A stretch of DNA of 64,000 nt from JAVJST01 sp965229715 (GTDB lineage: Bacteria > Pseudomonadota > Alphaproteobacteria > Rhodospirillales > Casp-alpha2): positions 958,917 to 1,022,916 of the forward strand of contig CBDDJL010000004.1 in assembly GCA_965229715.1 (NCBI GenBank). Direction: 5' to 3'. The position numbers and the translations under genes are program-made. Under the pieces are notes generated by a model. That model did not search any database. It saw nothing but the letters and a program-made list of their open reading frames with translations, and was not told the origin of the DNA. Numbering within the stretch: position 1 is the stretch's first letter; the number at the start of each line of letters is the position of its first letter. Positions 25,333 through 34,036 of the stretch are shown one piece after another.

Positions 25333-27438
25333 ATGCCTGCACCACTCCGTCTTCGCATCGCCGTCGATATCGGCGGCACGTTTACCGATACCGTCCTGAT
25401 CGACGGCGAACGCCGTGTGCGCGCCACGTCGAAGACGCTCACGACCCATACCGACCCCGCCGAGGGCGCGCTTGCCGGCGTGCGACTCGCCATCGACGAA
25501 GCGGGCGTTTCGATGAGCGACATCGAAGGCTTCATCCACGGCACAACGCTGGCGACCAACGCGCTGATCGAGCGGCGCGGCGCCACGGTATCGACGATCA
25601 CCACCGGCGGTTTCCGGGATATCCTCGAGATCGCCTACGAGCGCCGCTACAATCAATACGACATCAACCTCGACAAGCCGGATCTGATCGTGCCGCGCGA
25701 GCGCTGCTTCACGATACCGGAGCGGATCGCCGTATCGGGAAACGTTATTGAGCCTCTCGACGAAGGCGCCGTCGACGATCTGGCGCGGCAGCTCTCCGAT
25801 GCCGGCACCGACGCGGCCGCCGTCTGCCTGCTGCATGCCTACGCCAACCCGGCGCACGAGCAGCGTCTCGCCGAACTGCTGCGGGCGCGGTTGCCCGATA
25901 TGGCGATCACATTGTCCAGCGGCGTCAGCCCCGAAGCGCGCGAGTTCGAACGGCTGTGCACGACCATCGCCAATGCCTACATCCAGCCGCTGATGGCGAC
26001 GTATCTGCAATCCTTTGCCGAGACCTTCGCCGCCGAAGGCCTGGCCTGCCCGATCCTGATGATGACCGCCGGCGGCGGCATGACGACGCTGGCGACCGCG
26101 GCGCGGTATCCGATCCGCCTGGTCGAATCGGGCCCCGCCGGTGGCGCCGTTCTGGCGGCCCACGTGGCGGAGCAATGCGGCCTCGGCGAAGTGCTGTCGT
26201 TCGACATGGGCGGCACCACGGCGAAGCTTTGCCTGATCGACGATCATCGGCCGCAAACGTCGCGCCGCTTCGAGATCGCCCGCGCCGAGCGCTTCATCAA
26301 GGGCAGCGGCATGCCGGTCCGCATTCCGGTCGTCGAAATGATCGAGATCGGCGCCGGCGGCGGCTCTATCGCCCACGTCGACCGGCTCGGCCGCCTCAAC
26401 GTCGGCCCGGAAAGCGCCGGCAGCGAACCCGGCCCCGCCGCGTTCGGGCGAGGCGGCGAGCGGCCGACGGTCACCGACGCCGACGTGGTCATGGGCCTGA
26501 TCGAGCCGGCGACCTTCGCCGAGGGCCGCTTGCACGTCGACGTGCCGCAGGCGGAGACCGTGATCGGCGCCGATGTCGGCGGCGCTCTCGGGATGACGAC
26601 ACCCGCCGCCGCCAACGGCATCAGCCAGATCGTCGACGAGAACATGGCCGCCGCCGCGCGCATGCACGCCGTCGAATCGGGCAAGGATCTCGGTCCCCGC
26701 ACGATGATCGCCTTCGGCGGCAACGGTCCGCTGCACGCGACGCGGGTTGCGCGCAAGGCCGGCGTCGGCCGCATCCTCATACCGCAGGCGCCAGGCGTCG
26801 GCTCGGCGGTCGGGTTCCTGTTCGCGCCCATTTCGTTCGAAATCGTCCGCAGCCGCTACATGACCCTGGAACAACCGGACCTCGCCGGCCTCAACGGCCT
26901 GTTCGACGACCTCGTCGCCGAGGCGGAGTCCGTGGTCCGTGCCGGCGCGCCGGCGGGCGAGCTGATCCGCCGGCGCAGCGCCTTCATGCGCTATCGCGGC
27001 CAAGGTCATGAGATCGAGATCGAGATGCCGAACCGTTCGCTCGGCAACGACGATATCGAACCGCTACGCCGGGCATTCGAAACCGAATACAGCAACCAGT
27101 TCAGCCGTGCCGTTCCCGGCATGGTCGTCGAAATCCTGAACTGGGCGGTGAAGGTCTCGACGCTCAGCGTGCCGCCGCCGCCACTGGCACCGCCACCCCC
27201 GGCGCGGAACGTCGGATCCGACAGTCGGCGCACGATCGTCTGCGACATCACCGGCGCGTCCGTCGACGCTGGCATTTATTTTCGCGACAGACTGACGCCC
27301 GGCGACCGCATTGCCGGGCCGGCGCTGATTATCGAGCCGCAGACCACCACACTGGTGAGCGACGACTTCTCGGCGACGATCGACGCCGCCCGCAATATCG
27401 AACTGACCCGCACCGGCATGAAGGAGAACCGGCCATGA
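25333..27438 (+). CDS. hydantoinase/oxoprolinase subunit A
   Basis: This 701-residue HyuA-type subunit has an actin-like ATPase fold. The N-terminal phosphate loop is VDIGGTFTDTVL (about residues 11-22), with HGTTLATNAL, then SFDMGGTTAKLCL (about 294-306) and GAGGGSIA. With HyuB it hydrolyses cyclic amides or ureas (N-methylhydantoin, oxoproline, caprolactam) at the cost of ATP. Start ATG 25333. The last codons overlap hyuB (ATGA). The substrate cannot be inferred from the subunit alone. Confidence 0.92.
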   Translation: MPAPLRLRIAVDIGGTFTDTVLIDGERRVRATSKTLTTHTDPAEGALAGVRLAIDEAGVSMSDIEGFIHGTTLATNALIERRGATVSTITTGGFRDILEIAYERRYNQYDINLDKPDLIVPRERCFTIPERIAVSGNVIEPLDEGAVDDLARQLSDAGTDAAAVCLLHAYANPAHEQRLAELLRARLPDMAITLSSGVSPEAREFERLCTTIANAYIQPLMATYLQSFAETFAAEGLACPILMMTAGGGMTTLATAARYPIRLVESGPAGGAVLAAHVAEQCGLGEVLSFDMGGTTAKLCLIDDHRPQTSRRFEIARAERFIKGSGMPVRIPVVEMIEIGAGGGSIAHVDRLGRLNVGPESAGSEPGPAAFGRGGERPTVTDADVVMGLIEPATFAEGRLHVDVPQAETVIGADVGGALGMTTPAAANGISQIVDENMAAAARMHAVESGKDLGPRTMIAFGGNGPLHATRVARKAGVGRILIPQAPGVGSAVGFLFAPISFEIVRSRYMTLEQPDLAGLNGLFDDLVAEAESVVRAGAPAGELIRRRSAFMRYRGQGHEIEIEMPNRSLGNDDIEPLRRAFETEYSNQFSRAVPGMVVEILNWAVKVSTLSVPPPPLAPPPPARNVGSDSRRTIVCDITGASVDAGIYFRDRLTPGDRIAGPALIIEPQTTTLVSDDFSATIDAARNIELTRTGMKENRP

Positions 27439-29093
27439 CCCAACTCGATCCGACACGCCTTCAGGTCATGTGGAACCGCCTGCTTGCGATCGTCGAGGAA
27501 CAGGGCCAGACCCTGATCCGCGCCGCGTTCAGTCCGATCGTTCGCGAGAGCGGCGATATCTCCGCCGGTATTTTCGACCTTCAGGGCCGCATGCTGGTGC
27601 AGGCGGTCACCGGCACGCCGGGCCACATCAACACCATGGCGGAAGCCGTGAAATCGTTGCGCGGCATGTTCCCGCTACAGGAAATGCGCCCCGGCGACAT
27701 TTACATGACCAACGATCCGTGGCTTGCATCGGGGCACCTCAACGACTTTCTGCTGATGATGCCGGTGTTTCACAACGACCGCATCGTCGGCTTCACCTCG
27801 TGCACGTCGCATCTGGCCGACCTCGGCGGCCTCGGCATGGGCCCTGAAGGATCGGACGTCTACGACGAAGGCCTGATGATCCCGCCGTGCAAGTTGGTCG
27901 ACGCTGGCGAGATCAACGCGTTCCTGATGGAGATCGTCCGCGTCAACTCGCGCGAGGCCGTCGCCAACGAAGGCGATATCTATGCCCTGATCGCCTGCTG
28001 CGAGGCGGGCGCGAAACGCACCGTCGACATGATGGTCGAGTTCGGGATCGACGACCTCGACGCTCTCGCAACCTACATCATCGAAACCTCTCGGCGCGGC
28101 ACCCTTGAGGCCATCGCCGCGATTCCGCCGGGCGTTTACGAAAACACCCTGATGGTCGACGGCTACGAAAAGGACATCACGTTGGCGGCGACGCTGACAG
28201 TCGGTGCGGACGGCATCCACCTCGACTACGCCGGCACGTCGGACTGCTCGAAGAAGGGCATCAACTGTCCGATCAACTATGCGGCCGCGTATTCGGTCTT
28301 CGCGCTGCGTTGCATCGTCGGGCCGGACATCCCCAACAATGCCGGCTCGCTGGAACCCTTCACGGTGGACGGCCCCGCGGGCTGCATCCTGAACGCGCAG
28401 CACCCGGCGCCCGTGGCGCAACGCCATTCGATCGGGCAGATGACGCCGGACCTCGTTCTCGGATGCCTGTTTCAGGCGATCCCGGATCGCATCCCGGCCG
28501 AGGGCGCGTCGTGCCTTTACGACCTGCCGATCCGCAACACGCCGGAAGCGGCCCAGTCGGGCGGCGTCGCGTTCGCCATGGAGTTGGTGCACAACGGCGG
28601 CACCGGCGCGCGGCCGCTCAAGGACGGCCTGTCGGTGACGGCCTATCCGAGCGGCGTCTGGGGATCGCAGGTCGAAACCACGGAGGCGGCCGCCCCCGTC
28701 CGCTACATCCGGCGGGAACTTCGAACGGACAGCGGCGGCGGCGGCGTTTATCGCGGCGGCCTCGGGCAGCGCATCGAGATGGAGCCGGCCGGCGATGACG
28801 GGTTTCTCGTCTTCCTGTCGGTCGAGCGCGTCAAGTTTGCGGCGGCAGGGCGCGGCGGCGGCCGCGAAGGCGCGCGTGGGCGCATCCGCATTTCCGACAG
28901 CCCCGACCTGCCGAGCAAGGGCGCCCTGCGCATCGATCCGGGCGAGCGATTGATCTTCGAAACCCCGGGCGGCGGCGGTTATGGCGACCCCCGGATGCGC
29001 GACCGGGCCGCCGTCGCCGCCGACATAGCCGCCGGATTGATTTCACCCGAGGCGGCGCGCGCAATCTATGGATACGAAGGAGCCGGGTCATGA
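27435..29093 (+). CDS. hydantoinase B/oxoprolinase family subunit
   Basis: This 552-residue HyuB-type subunit completes the ATP-dependent cyclic-amide hydrolase. Family blocks are MWNRLLAIVEEQGQTL at the N-terminus, TGTPGHINTM, GDIYMTNDPWLASGHLNDF and the glycine-rich C-terminal GGGGYGDP. It is cytoplasmic. It overlaps both neighbours by ATGA, which points to fixed stoichiometry with hyuA and the downstream aminotransferase. Confidence 0.92.
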   Translation: MTQLDPTRLQVMWNRLLAIVEEQGQTLIRAAFSPIVRESGDISAGIFDLQGRMLVQAVTGTPGHINTMAEAVKSLRGMFPLQEMRPGDIYMTNDPWLASGHLNDFLLMMPVFHNDRIVGFTSCTSHLADLGGLGMGPEGSDVYDEGLMIPPCKLVDAGEINAFLMEIVRVNSREAVANEGDIYALIACCEAGAKRTVDMMVEFGIDDLDALATYIIETSRRGTLEAIAAIPPGVYENTLMVDGYEKDITLAATLTVGADGIHLDYAGTSDCSKKGINCPINYAAAYSVFALRCIVGPDIPNNAGSLEPFTVDGPAGCILNAQHPAPVAQRHSIGQMTPDLVLGCLFQAIPDRIPAEGASCLYDLPIRNTPEAAQSGGVAFAMELVHNGGTGARPLKDGLSVTAYPSGVWGSQVETTEAAAPVRYIRRELRTDSGGGGVYRGGLGQRIEMEPAGDDGFLVFLSVERVKFAAAGRGGGREGARGRIRISDSPDLPSKGALRIDPGERLIFETPGGGGYGDPRMRDRAAVAADIAAGLISPEAARAIYGYEGAGS

Positions 29094-30187
29094 CCGGAAC
29101 GACGATCAGGCCCCGCGACCACGTCGCGGCCATGACCGCCTATGGCGTCGCCCCCGTCGAGGTGCCGCCGGATGTCGACATCCTCAACCTGAACATGAAC
29201 GAAAGCGCCCTGCCGCCGAGTCCCGCCGCCATCGACGCCGGCGTCATGGCGATGCAGCGCGGCCATCTCTACAGCGATTCCGGTTGGACGGGCCTCCGCG
29301 CGGCGATCGCCGACGTCCACGGCCTCGATGCTGATCGCATGCTCGTCGGCGCCGGTTCCATGGAACTGCTGGGCGCAACCATCGCCGCGTTCGCGGGGCC
29401 GGGCGACCAGGTGCTATCGACCGAGTACGCCTACGCGTACTTTCGCGAGGCATCGAAGGCAGCCCAGGCGGACTACGTGACCGTGCCGGAACCGGCGATG
29501 CGGGTTTCGGTCGATAGGGTGCTGGACGCCGTCACGCCGGCCACGCGGATTGTATTAATCTGCAACCCCGGCAATCCGACCGGCACGCGGATCGGGCGGG
29601 ACGACATCGTCCGCCTGCGCGAAAACCTGCCGGGCGGCGTGTTGCTGGTCGTCGACGAAGCCTACGCCGAGTTCGCCGATCATCTCGGCGAGCAAATGTT
29701 CGATCTGGTGAATCGCGGCGACGCCGTCGTAACGCGGACGTTCTCGAAGGCCTACGCACTGGCCGGCATGCGCGTCGGTTGGGGCCTGTTTCCGCCCGCC
29801 GTCGCGGAACAGGTCCGCAAGCTCATCGTTCCGGGCAGCGTCAGCACGACGAGCCAGGCCGCCGCGACGGCGGCCGTCCGGGATCAGGACTACAAGGAAC
29901 GGATCTGCACGGAAACGTCGGCGCGGCGCGACAGATTCGCGGCGGACCTGCGGGGGCTCGGCCTTGCCGTGACCGAGAGCCACACCAATTTCGTGCTGAT
30001 CGACTTCAGCGGCGCGGACCGCGCCGCACGCGCCGATGCCTTCCTGCGGAACCGCGGCATCGTTTTCCGCCCGATGGGTTTTTATGGCCTGCCGCAGTGT
30101 CTGCGCGCCACCATCGGCAGCAAAGACGATATGGCGAAAACGGCACAGGCGCTTCGTAACTGGCGAACCGAGGAGGAACGGTCATGA
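29090..30187 (+). CDS. class I/II PLP aminotransferase (HisC-like)
   Basis: This 365-residue fold-type I aminotransferase has NPGNPTGT (about residues 162-169), the PLP Asp in VVDEAYAEF and the Schiff-base lysine in TRTFSKAYALAGMRVGW (about 219-235). It looks most like histidinol-phosphate aminotransferases, but no his genes are near. Placed between hyuB and a racemase/isomerase-family gene with ATGA overlaps on both sides, it probably acts on the amino acid released by the HyuAB hydrolase rather than in histidine synthesis. Confidence 0.88.
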   Translation: MTGTTIRPRDHVAAMTAYGVAPVEVPPDVDILNLNMNESALPPSPAAIDAGVMAMQRGHLYSDSGWTGLRAAIADVHGLDADRMLVGAGSMELLGATIAAFAGPGDQVLSTEYAYAYFREASKAAQADYVTVPEPAMRVSVDRVLDAVTPATRIVLICNPGNPTGTRIGRDDIVRLRENLPGGVLLVVDEAYAEFADHLGEQMFDLVNRGDAVVTRTFSKAYALAGMRVGWGLFPPAVAEQVRKLIVPGSVSTTSQAAATAAVRDQDYKERICTETSARRDRFAADLRGLGLAVTESHTNFVLIDFSGADRAARADAFLRNRGIVFRPMGFYGLPQCLRATIGSKDDMAKTAQALRNWRTEEERS

Positions 30188-30933
30188 CCATGACGAACCG
30201 GGGCCGGGCACGGCTGGGCATTCTCGTGCCCTACACCAACAGCAATCTGGAGCCGGACATGACCCTGCTGGCGCCGCGGGGCGTGAGTTGTCATTTCGCC
30301 CGGCTCGGCGGTTACGACATCGAGAAAATTCCCGACGACAAGCAGATGGCGGGGCTCGGCGCGGCGGACCTCGACGAACCGCTGCGCCTGATCGGCGGGA
30401 TGCGGCCCGACGTGGTGCTCTACGGCTGCACGTCGGCAACCCTGACCCACGGCCGCGCTTTCGATACCGAGCTGTCGGCAACCATTCGCGAACGCATCGG
30501 CGTCCCGAGCGTCACGGCGGCGGGCGCGCTGGTCGCCGCCATGCACATCCTTGGCATTTCGCGCGTCGGGTTCTCGTCGCCCTACGTCGGCGCGATCAAC
30601 GATCTCGCCGTTGCGTTCTTTGCCGACGCCGGCGTCGAAACCGTATCGCGCGCCGATATCGGCCGCGAACTCGGCAATTACGGCCAGGGCGAGCTGACGC
30701 CCGACGAGGTCCGCGCCCTGGCGCTCAAGGCCGACAGCCCCGAGGCGGAGGCCATCGTGCTGTCATGCACCGACATGCGCAGCGTCGAGGCGATCGCACG
30801 ACTGGAAGACGACCTCGGCAAGCCCGTCATCTCGTCGAACCAGGCGATGATGTATCAGGCGCTCGTTGCCGCCGGCATCGATCCGTCCGACGTCCAATGC
30901 GGGCAGCTGTTCAGATCGCAACGTGCGGCCTGA
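30184..30933 (+). CDS. maleate isomerase/arylmalonate decarboxylase/Asp-Glu racemase superfamily enzyme
   Basis: This 249-residue two-lobed enzyme has the two catalytic cysteines of the superfamily, in YGCTSATLTHG (about residue 81) and LSCTDMRS (about 196). The N-terminus LGILVPYTNSNLEPDM is typical of maleate cis-trans isomerases and AMDases. Both cysteines suggest racemase or isomerase chemistry. It is the last gene of the hyuA-hyuB-aminotransferase operon. It could racemise the imide or isomerise a dicarboxylate product; sequence does not decide. Confidence 0.85.
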   Translation: MTMTNRGRARLGILVPYTNSNLEPDMTLLAPRGVSCHFARLGGYDIEKIPDDKQMAGLGAADLDEPLRLIGGMRPDVVLYGCTSATLTHGRAFDTELSATIRERIGVPSVTAAGALVAAMHILGISRVGFSSPYVGAINDLAVAFFADAGVETVSRADIGRELGNYGQGELTPDEVRALALKADSPEAEAIVLSCTDMRSVEAIARLEDDLGKPVISSNQAMMYQALVAAGIDPSDVQCGQLFRSQRAA

Positions 30934-30939
30934 ACCCGT

Positions 30940-31473
30940 TCAGGACCCTTCTTCCCGGGCGTATCGCGTCACGTGGTACTGGAACGATTCGATAAGCTCT
31001 TCGCTCTCGCGGGGGCCGGCAAGAATCCGTTTCCGTTGCCCCGCGCCATCGAGCAGCAACAACGTCACATGGCCGACACCGTGGGCATTCGCCAGTCTCC
31101 GCCCTTCGGCCGTGTGAATGTTGGCGACAAGAAACTGCAACCTGTCTTCGCCGATCGCGCAGACGGCGTCACGCGCCTCGCGCTGCAACGCGACGCAGCG
31201 CGGGCACTCCGGGTCGTGGATCTGGACGACGGCCGGCTTCCCGTTGCCGATCCGCGAAAGATCGTGTTCGCGCACGGTGGCCTGGACCTCGCGCATTAGC
31301 GCCCAGCCGCCGCCGGCGGCAACGACCGCCACGATGCCCCCGGTCCGGAACCGCTTGAGAAGCGACCGGCGGGACAGAGCGTCGTCCGCCATATCGATGG
31401 CCGACGTCCGTGCCTGAGCGGCCGTTCTTGTCCGTTTCGATTTGTGCCGGTGCTGTTTTTTCTGACGTTTCAT
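30940..31473 (-). CDS. membrane-anchored thioredoxin-fold protein (CPRC)
   Basis: This 177-residue protein has a very basic N-terminus (residues 1-20 mostly K, R, H), then about 42 residues in a single helix (GGIVAVVAAGGGWAL) that would anchor it with the rest in the periplasm. The soluble part has HDPECPRCVAL (about 86-96), a CxxC redox motif in a thioredoxin-like strand context, and a GHVTLLLLDG strand. No known subfamily was recognised. It is followed in the same direction by a TlpA-like protein, so a paired redox function is possible. Confidence 0.7.
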   Translation of the reverse strand: MKRQKKQHRHKSKRTRTAAQARTSAIDMADDALSRRSLLKRFRTGGIVAVVAAGGGWALMREVQATVREHDLSRIGNGKPAVVQIHDPECPRCVALQREARDAVCAIGEDRLQFLVANIHTAEGRRLANAHGVGHVTLLLLDGAGQRKRILAGPRESEELIESFQYHVTRYAREEGS

Positions 31474-31524
31474 GTCGAGAGCCCCCGTCTGTTCGATAAT
31501 CGTGATGGCGACATTCCCGTCGGA

Positions 31525-32061
31525 TCAGCCATCCGCAAGATGCGGCCGGATCGCGGTTTCAAGTTCGTCGGCCGTCGCATGCATCTTCGTCGCGCCCTTT
31601 TCGTGAATGAAGGCGGTGATCGGCACACCGGCCGGGTCGTAGACATAAACCGACGGGATTCGCCTGACGCCGCCGAAGGTATCGGCGAGACGCCGGTCTT
31701 CCTCGCCGCCGAGCGCGGCGAACGTCGGCTTCGTGCGGTCGAGAAAGCGTGTCATCCGCGCCGCGCTGTCCTTCTTGAAGTGCAATTCGAAAATATTGAG
31801 GGCGACGATGGCGACCCGTTCCTCGGGCAGGCGCGTACGCAGCTTGTTCAGTTCCCGGAACTCGGCCGTGCACGGCGGACACCAACTGGCGAAAAACGAG
31901 ACGACGACGATCTTGCCGTCGAGGTCGGGAACCGGCACATCGGTCAGCGGCGACATGCCAACGATCATCGCCCGCCCCTTGTCGTCCAGCGGCGGCGGCT
32001 CGGCGGCCAGCGGTGCGAACGGCAACAGAAAAAAGACCGTGAGGGCGGCAAGACGAACCAT
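31525..32061 (-). CDS. TlpA-like periplasmic thioredoxin
   Basis: This 178-residue protein has a Sec signal peptide (about residues 1-19, LAALTVFFLLPFAPLAAE) and a TlpA/ResA-type domain with SFFASWCPPCTAEF (about 54-67; redox motif CPPC) and the cis-Pro segment RIPSVYVYD. Such proteins reduce apocytochrome or copper-site disulfides in the periplasm. ATG 32061 was chosen because it begins the signal peptide; the longer frame to 32130 is less likely. It lies upstream of, and points toward, the CPRC protein. Confidence 0.82.
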   Translation of the reverse strand: MVRLAALTVFFLLPFAPLAAEPPPLDDKGRAMIVGMSPLTDVPVPDLDGKIVVVSFFASWCPPCTAEFRELNKLRTRLPEERVAIVALNIFELHFKKDSAARMTRFLDRTKPTFAALGGEEDRRLADTFGGVRRIPSVYVYDPAGVPITAFIHEKGATKMHATADELETAIRPHLADG

Positions 32062-32158
32062 GGAACGAGAATCGCCGCACGCCGGAGCGACGCCAAACCA
32101 ATTGACGACACAATCGCGTGAGGCCGGCACGGGTTCCGGGGTCTGTACTCAATTCCGT

Positions 32159-32330
32159 TCATTCCGGCCTCGACTTTCCTCCAACTCGTTGAGTTGGCGA
32201 GGAAAGTCAGTGAGCCGGAATCCCGAAGCCGGTCGAGAAACCGACCATGCCGGCCGACCCGGATTCCGGATCGCAAGGCTTGCAAGCCGGAAATCCTTCG
32301 CTTTCCGGGCTCGCCTAACGTCCGGAATGA
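32159..32330. repeat. 172-bp composite palindromic repeat
   Basis: The ends are inverted: TCATTCCGG (32159-32167) and CCGGAATGA (32322-32330). The left third folds into one long hairpin at 32161-32221: ATTCCGGC with GCCGGAAT, GACTTTCCTC with GAGGAAAGTC, and CAACTC with GAGTTG around loop GTT. Weaker hairpins follow (for example GGATTCCGG with CCGGAAATCC). It fills the gap between the TlpA-like and decarboxylase genes. Confidence 0.7.
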
Positions 32331-32359
32331 GCGGTACAGGTTCGTTGAGTCCAGAGAGC

Positions 32360-33811
32360 CTAGGATACCTCGTTCAGGGCCTGGTCTTCCTCGCTGTCGG
32401 CGCGGCGGATCATCCGCACGGCGCCGCTCTCCTCGATCAGCAGCACCGCCGGTCGGCCGCGGCCGTTGAGGGCGAAAATCTGGTCCTGGCTGTAGGCGCC
32501 GCAATCGAGAAACGCAACGATGTCGTCCGCCGCCGTCGCCGCCGGCAGTTCGCGGTATCCCGGCATGTGCACCAGGTGCCGCCTGAGCGTATCGGCAAAC
32601 GGCTGCAGGCCCGGCTCGGTTTCGAGCAGACGCTTCAGGGTTCCCTCGCCCTCGACGTCGTAGAACGAGTCGCCGTTGTCGCACAGCGGACCGACGACGC
32701 GGAACAAACCCGTCTCCGTTTCCGCCGTGCGGTTCGCCGTCACCATGTGGAAGTACCAGCGATAGACGAACGCCTCGAGGAGCGTGTGGTAGCCGGCGTC
32801 GAGATAGAGCCAGTCGTCCATCTCGCCGGCGCGCGGCCGGCGTTTCACGTTCTCGACCGTACTCAAGAGGATGGCCGCATTGACCACCATCGAGCGGCCC
32901 GGTTCGATCACGATCTGACGGCCGCCGTCGAGCGCGGCCAGGATCGGCGGCACCACGGCGGACGCCACATCGGCCGGCGTCATATCGGATCGGTAGTAGC
33001 CGATCCCCGGCGACTGGTCGTTGTACTTCACGTAGTTGCCGGGAAAACCGCCGCCGACGTTGATGTGATCGAGGGCATGGCCGACGATGCCCTCGGCCAT
33101 TGCCGCCTTGGCGGCAATGAACCGGCCGGCCTCGGCATAGCTCGACCGCTCGGTGATCTGCGAACCGATATGAACGTGCAGCCCGGCGAGATGCACGCGG
33201 TCCTTCGCCTGATCGAGGATCGGCAAGCACGCCTCGAAGTCGTGTTCGGTCATGCCGAATTTGGTGGCACTCGATGCGGTCTCGATACCGGGCGCCGTGC
33301 CGCTCTCCAACTCGGGAACCAGGCGCAGGGCGACGTTGGCCTTCAGATCCGCGTCCCGGGCGACGTCGGCGATACGCTGCAGCTCGAACGGCGAGTCCAC
33401 ATTGATCGCCTTGATCGCGGGCGACATCGCCGCGGCCAGTTCCTCGCGGCTCTTGGCGACGCCGTTGAGCACGATATCGCTGTCGGGAAATCCGGCACGC
33501 CGGGCCTTCGTCAATTCGCCTTTGGAGTTGACCTCGATGGCGATGCCGGCCTTGCGGATGACCCGCAAAATGCCGTCCAGGTTGCAGGCTTTCGATGCAT
33601 AGGCGACGCAGACGTCCGGGTGCTGGGCGGCAAAACCGTCATGGATGCGGCGTGCGGTTTCAAGGATCTTGCGCTCCGAATAGACATAGAGCGGCGTGCC
33701 GTACTCGACCGCCAGCGCCAGCGTGTCGACGCCGTCGAACCAAAGCCGCCCGTCGCGGTCCTCGACATATCCCGGCTCCTGCCAGGGCTCGTACTTGAAA
33801 TGATCCCGCAT
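32360..33811 (-). CDS. type III PLP-dependent decarboxylase (LysA/ornithine decarboxylase-like)
   Basis: This 483-residue alanine-racemase-fold decarboxylase has the PLP lysine in AYASKACN (about residue 73), the HVHIGSQI block (about 212-219), the phosphate-binding INVGGGFPGNY, VIEPGRSMVVNAAIL and the catalytic Cys in GPLCDNGDSFYD (about 378-389). It is about 60 residues longer than typical LysA, and the YASKAC motif replaces the common YAxKAN, so diaminopimelate may not be its substrate. GGAG precedes ATG 33811. It is divergent from the methyltransferase-ligase fusion and probably shares its control region. Confidence 0.85.
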   Translation of the reverse strand: MRDHFKYEPWQEPGYVEDRDGRLWFDGVDTLALAVEYGTPLYVYSERKILETARRIHDGFAAQHPDVCVAYASKACNLDGILRVIRKAGIAIEVNSKGELTKARRAGFPDSDIVLNGVAKSREELAAAMSPAIKAINVDSPFELQRIADVARDADLKANVALRLVPELESGTAPGIETASSATKFGMTEHDFEACLPILDQAKDRVHLAGLHVHIGSQITERSSYAEAGRFIAAKAAMAEGIVGHALDHINVGGGFPGNYVKYNDQSPGIGYYRSDMTPADVASAVVPPILAALDGGRQIVIEPGRSMVVNAAILLSTVENVKRRPRAGEMDDWLYLDAGYHTLLEAFVYRWYFHMVTANRTAETETGLFRVVGPLCDNGDSFYDVEGEGTLKRLLETEPGLQPFADTLRRHLVHMPGYRELPAATAADDIVAFLDCGAYSQDQIFALNGRGRPAVLLIEESGAVRMIRRADSEEDQALNEVS

Positions 33812-33950
33812 GACGGTCTCCTAAACTGTCGGTACTCGGACTAAGGGCTTCGAACACGCAGAAAATACCGGATTTCCGGGACTCTCAAGCCATGCAAAAT
33901 GGGACGGTCTGAGAGGGTCGAGGCCCGTCAAATCAACAATTGTCATTTCA

Positions 33951-33970
33951 CGCAAATGCGGGCATTTGCG
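33951..33970. promoter_or_regulatory. 20-bp palindrome in the divergent region, operator or attenuator
   Basis: CGCAAATGC-GG-GCATTTGCG is a perfect inverted repeat with 9-bp arms, 66 bases before the fusion gene start. On the plus strand it is followed by CAGAAATTTTTTG, so it could also be a leader hairpin with a T-run. Confidence 0.5.
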
Positions 33971-34036
33971 CAGAAATTTTTTGTTCGTCGGCCCCGGCCG
34001 CACGGTGCGGCTCGGTCTCCTGACGGGAGAAACGCC

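Noticed and set aside
25201..27009. 602-codon minus-strand frame opposite hyuA
   Set aside because: Compositional shadow of hyuA, rich in Arg, Gly, Ala and Asp without motifs.
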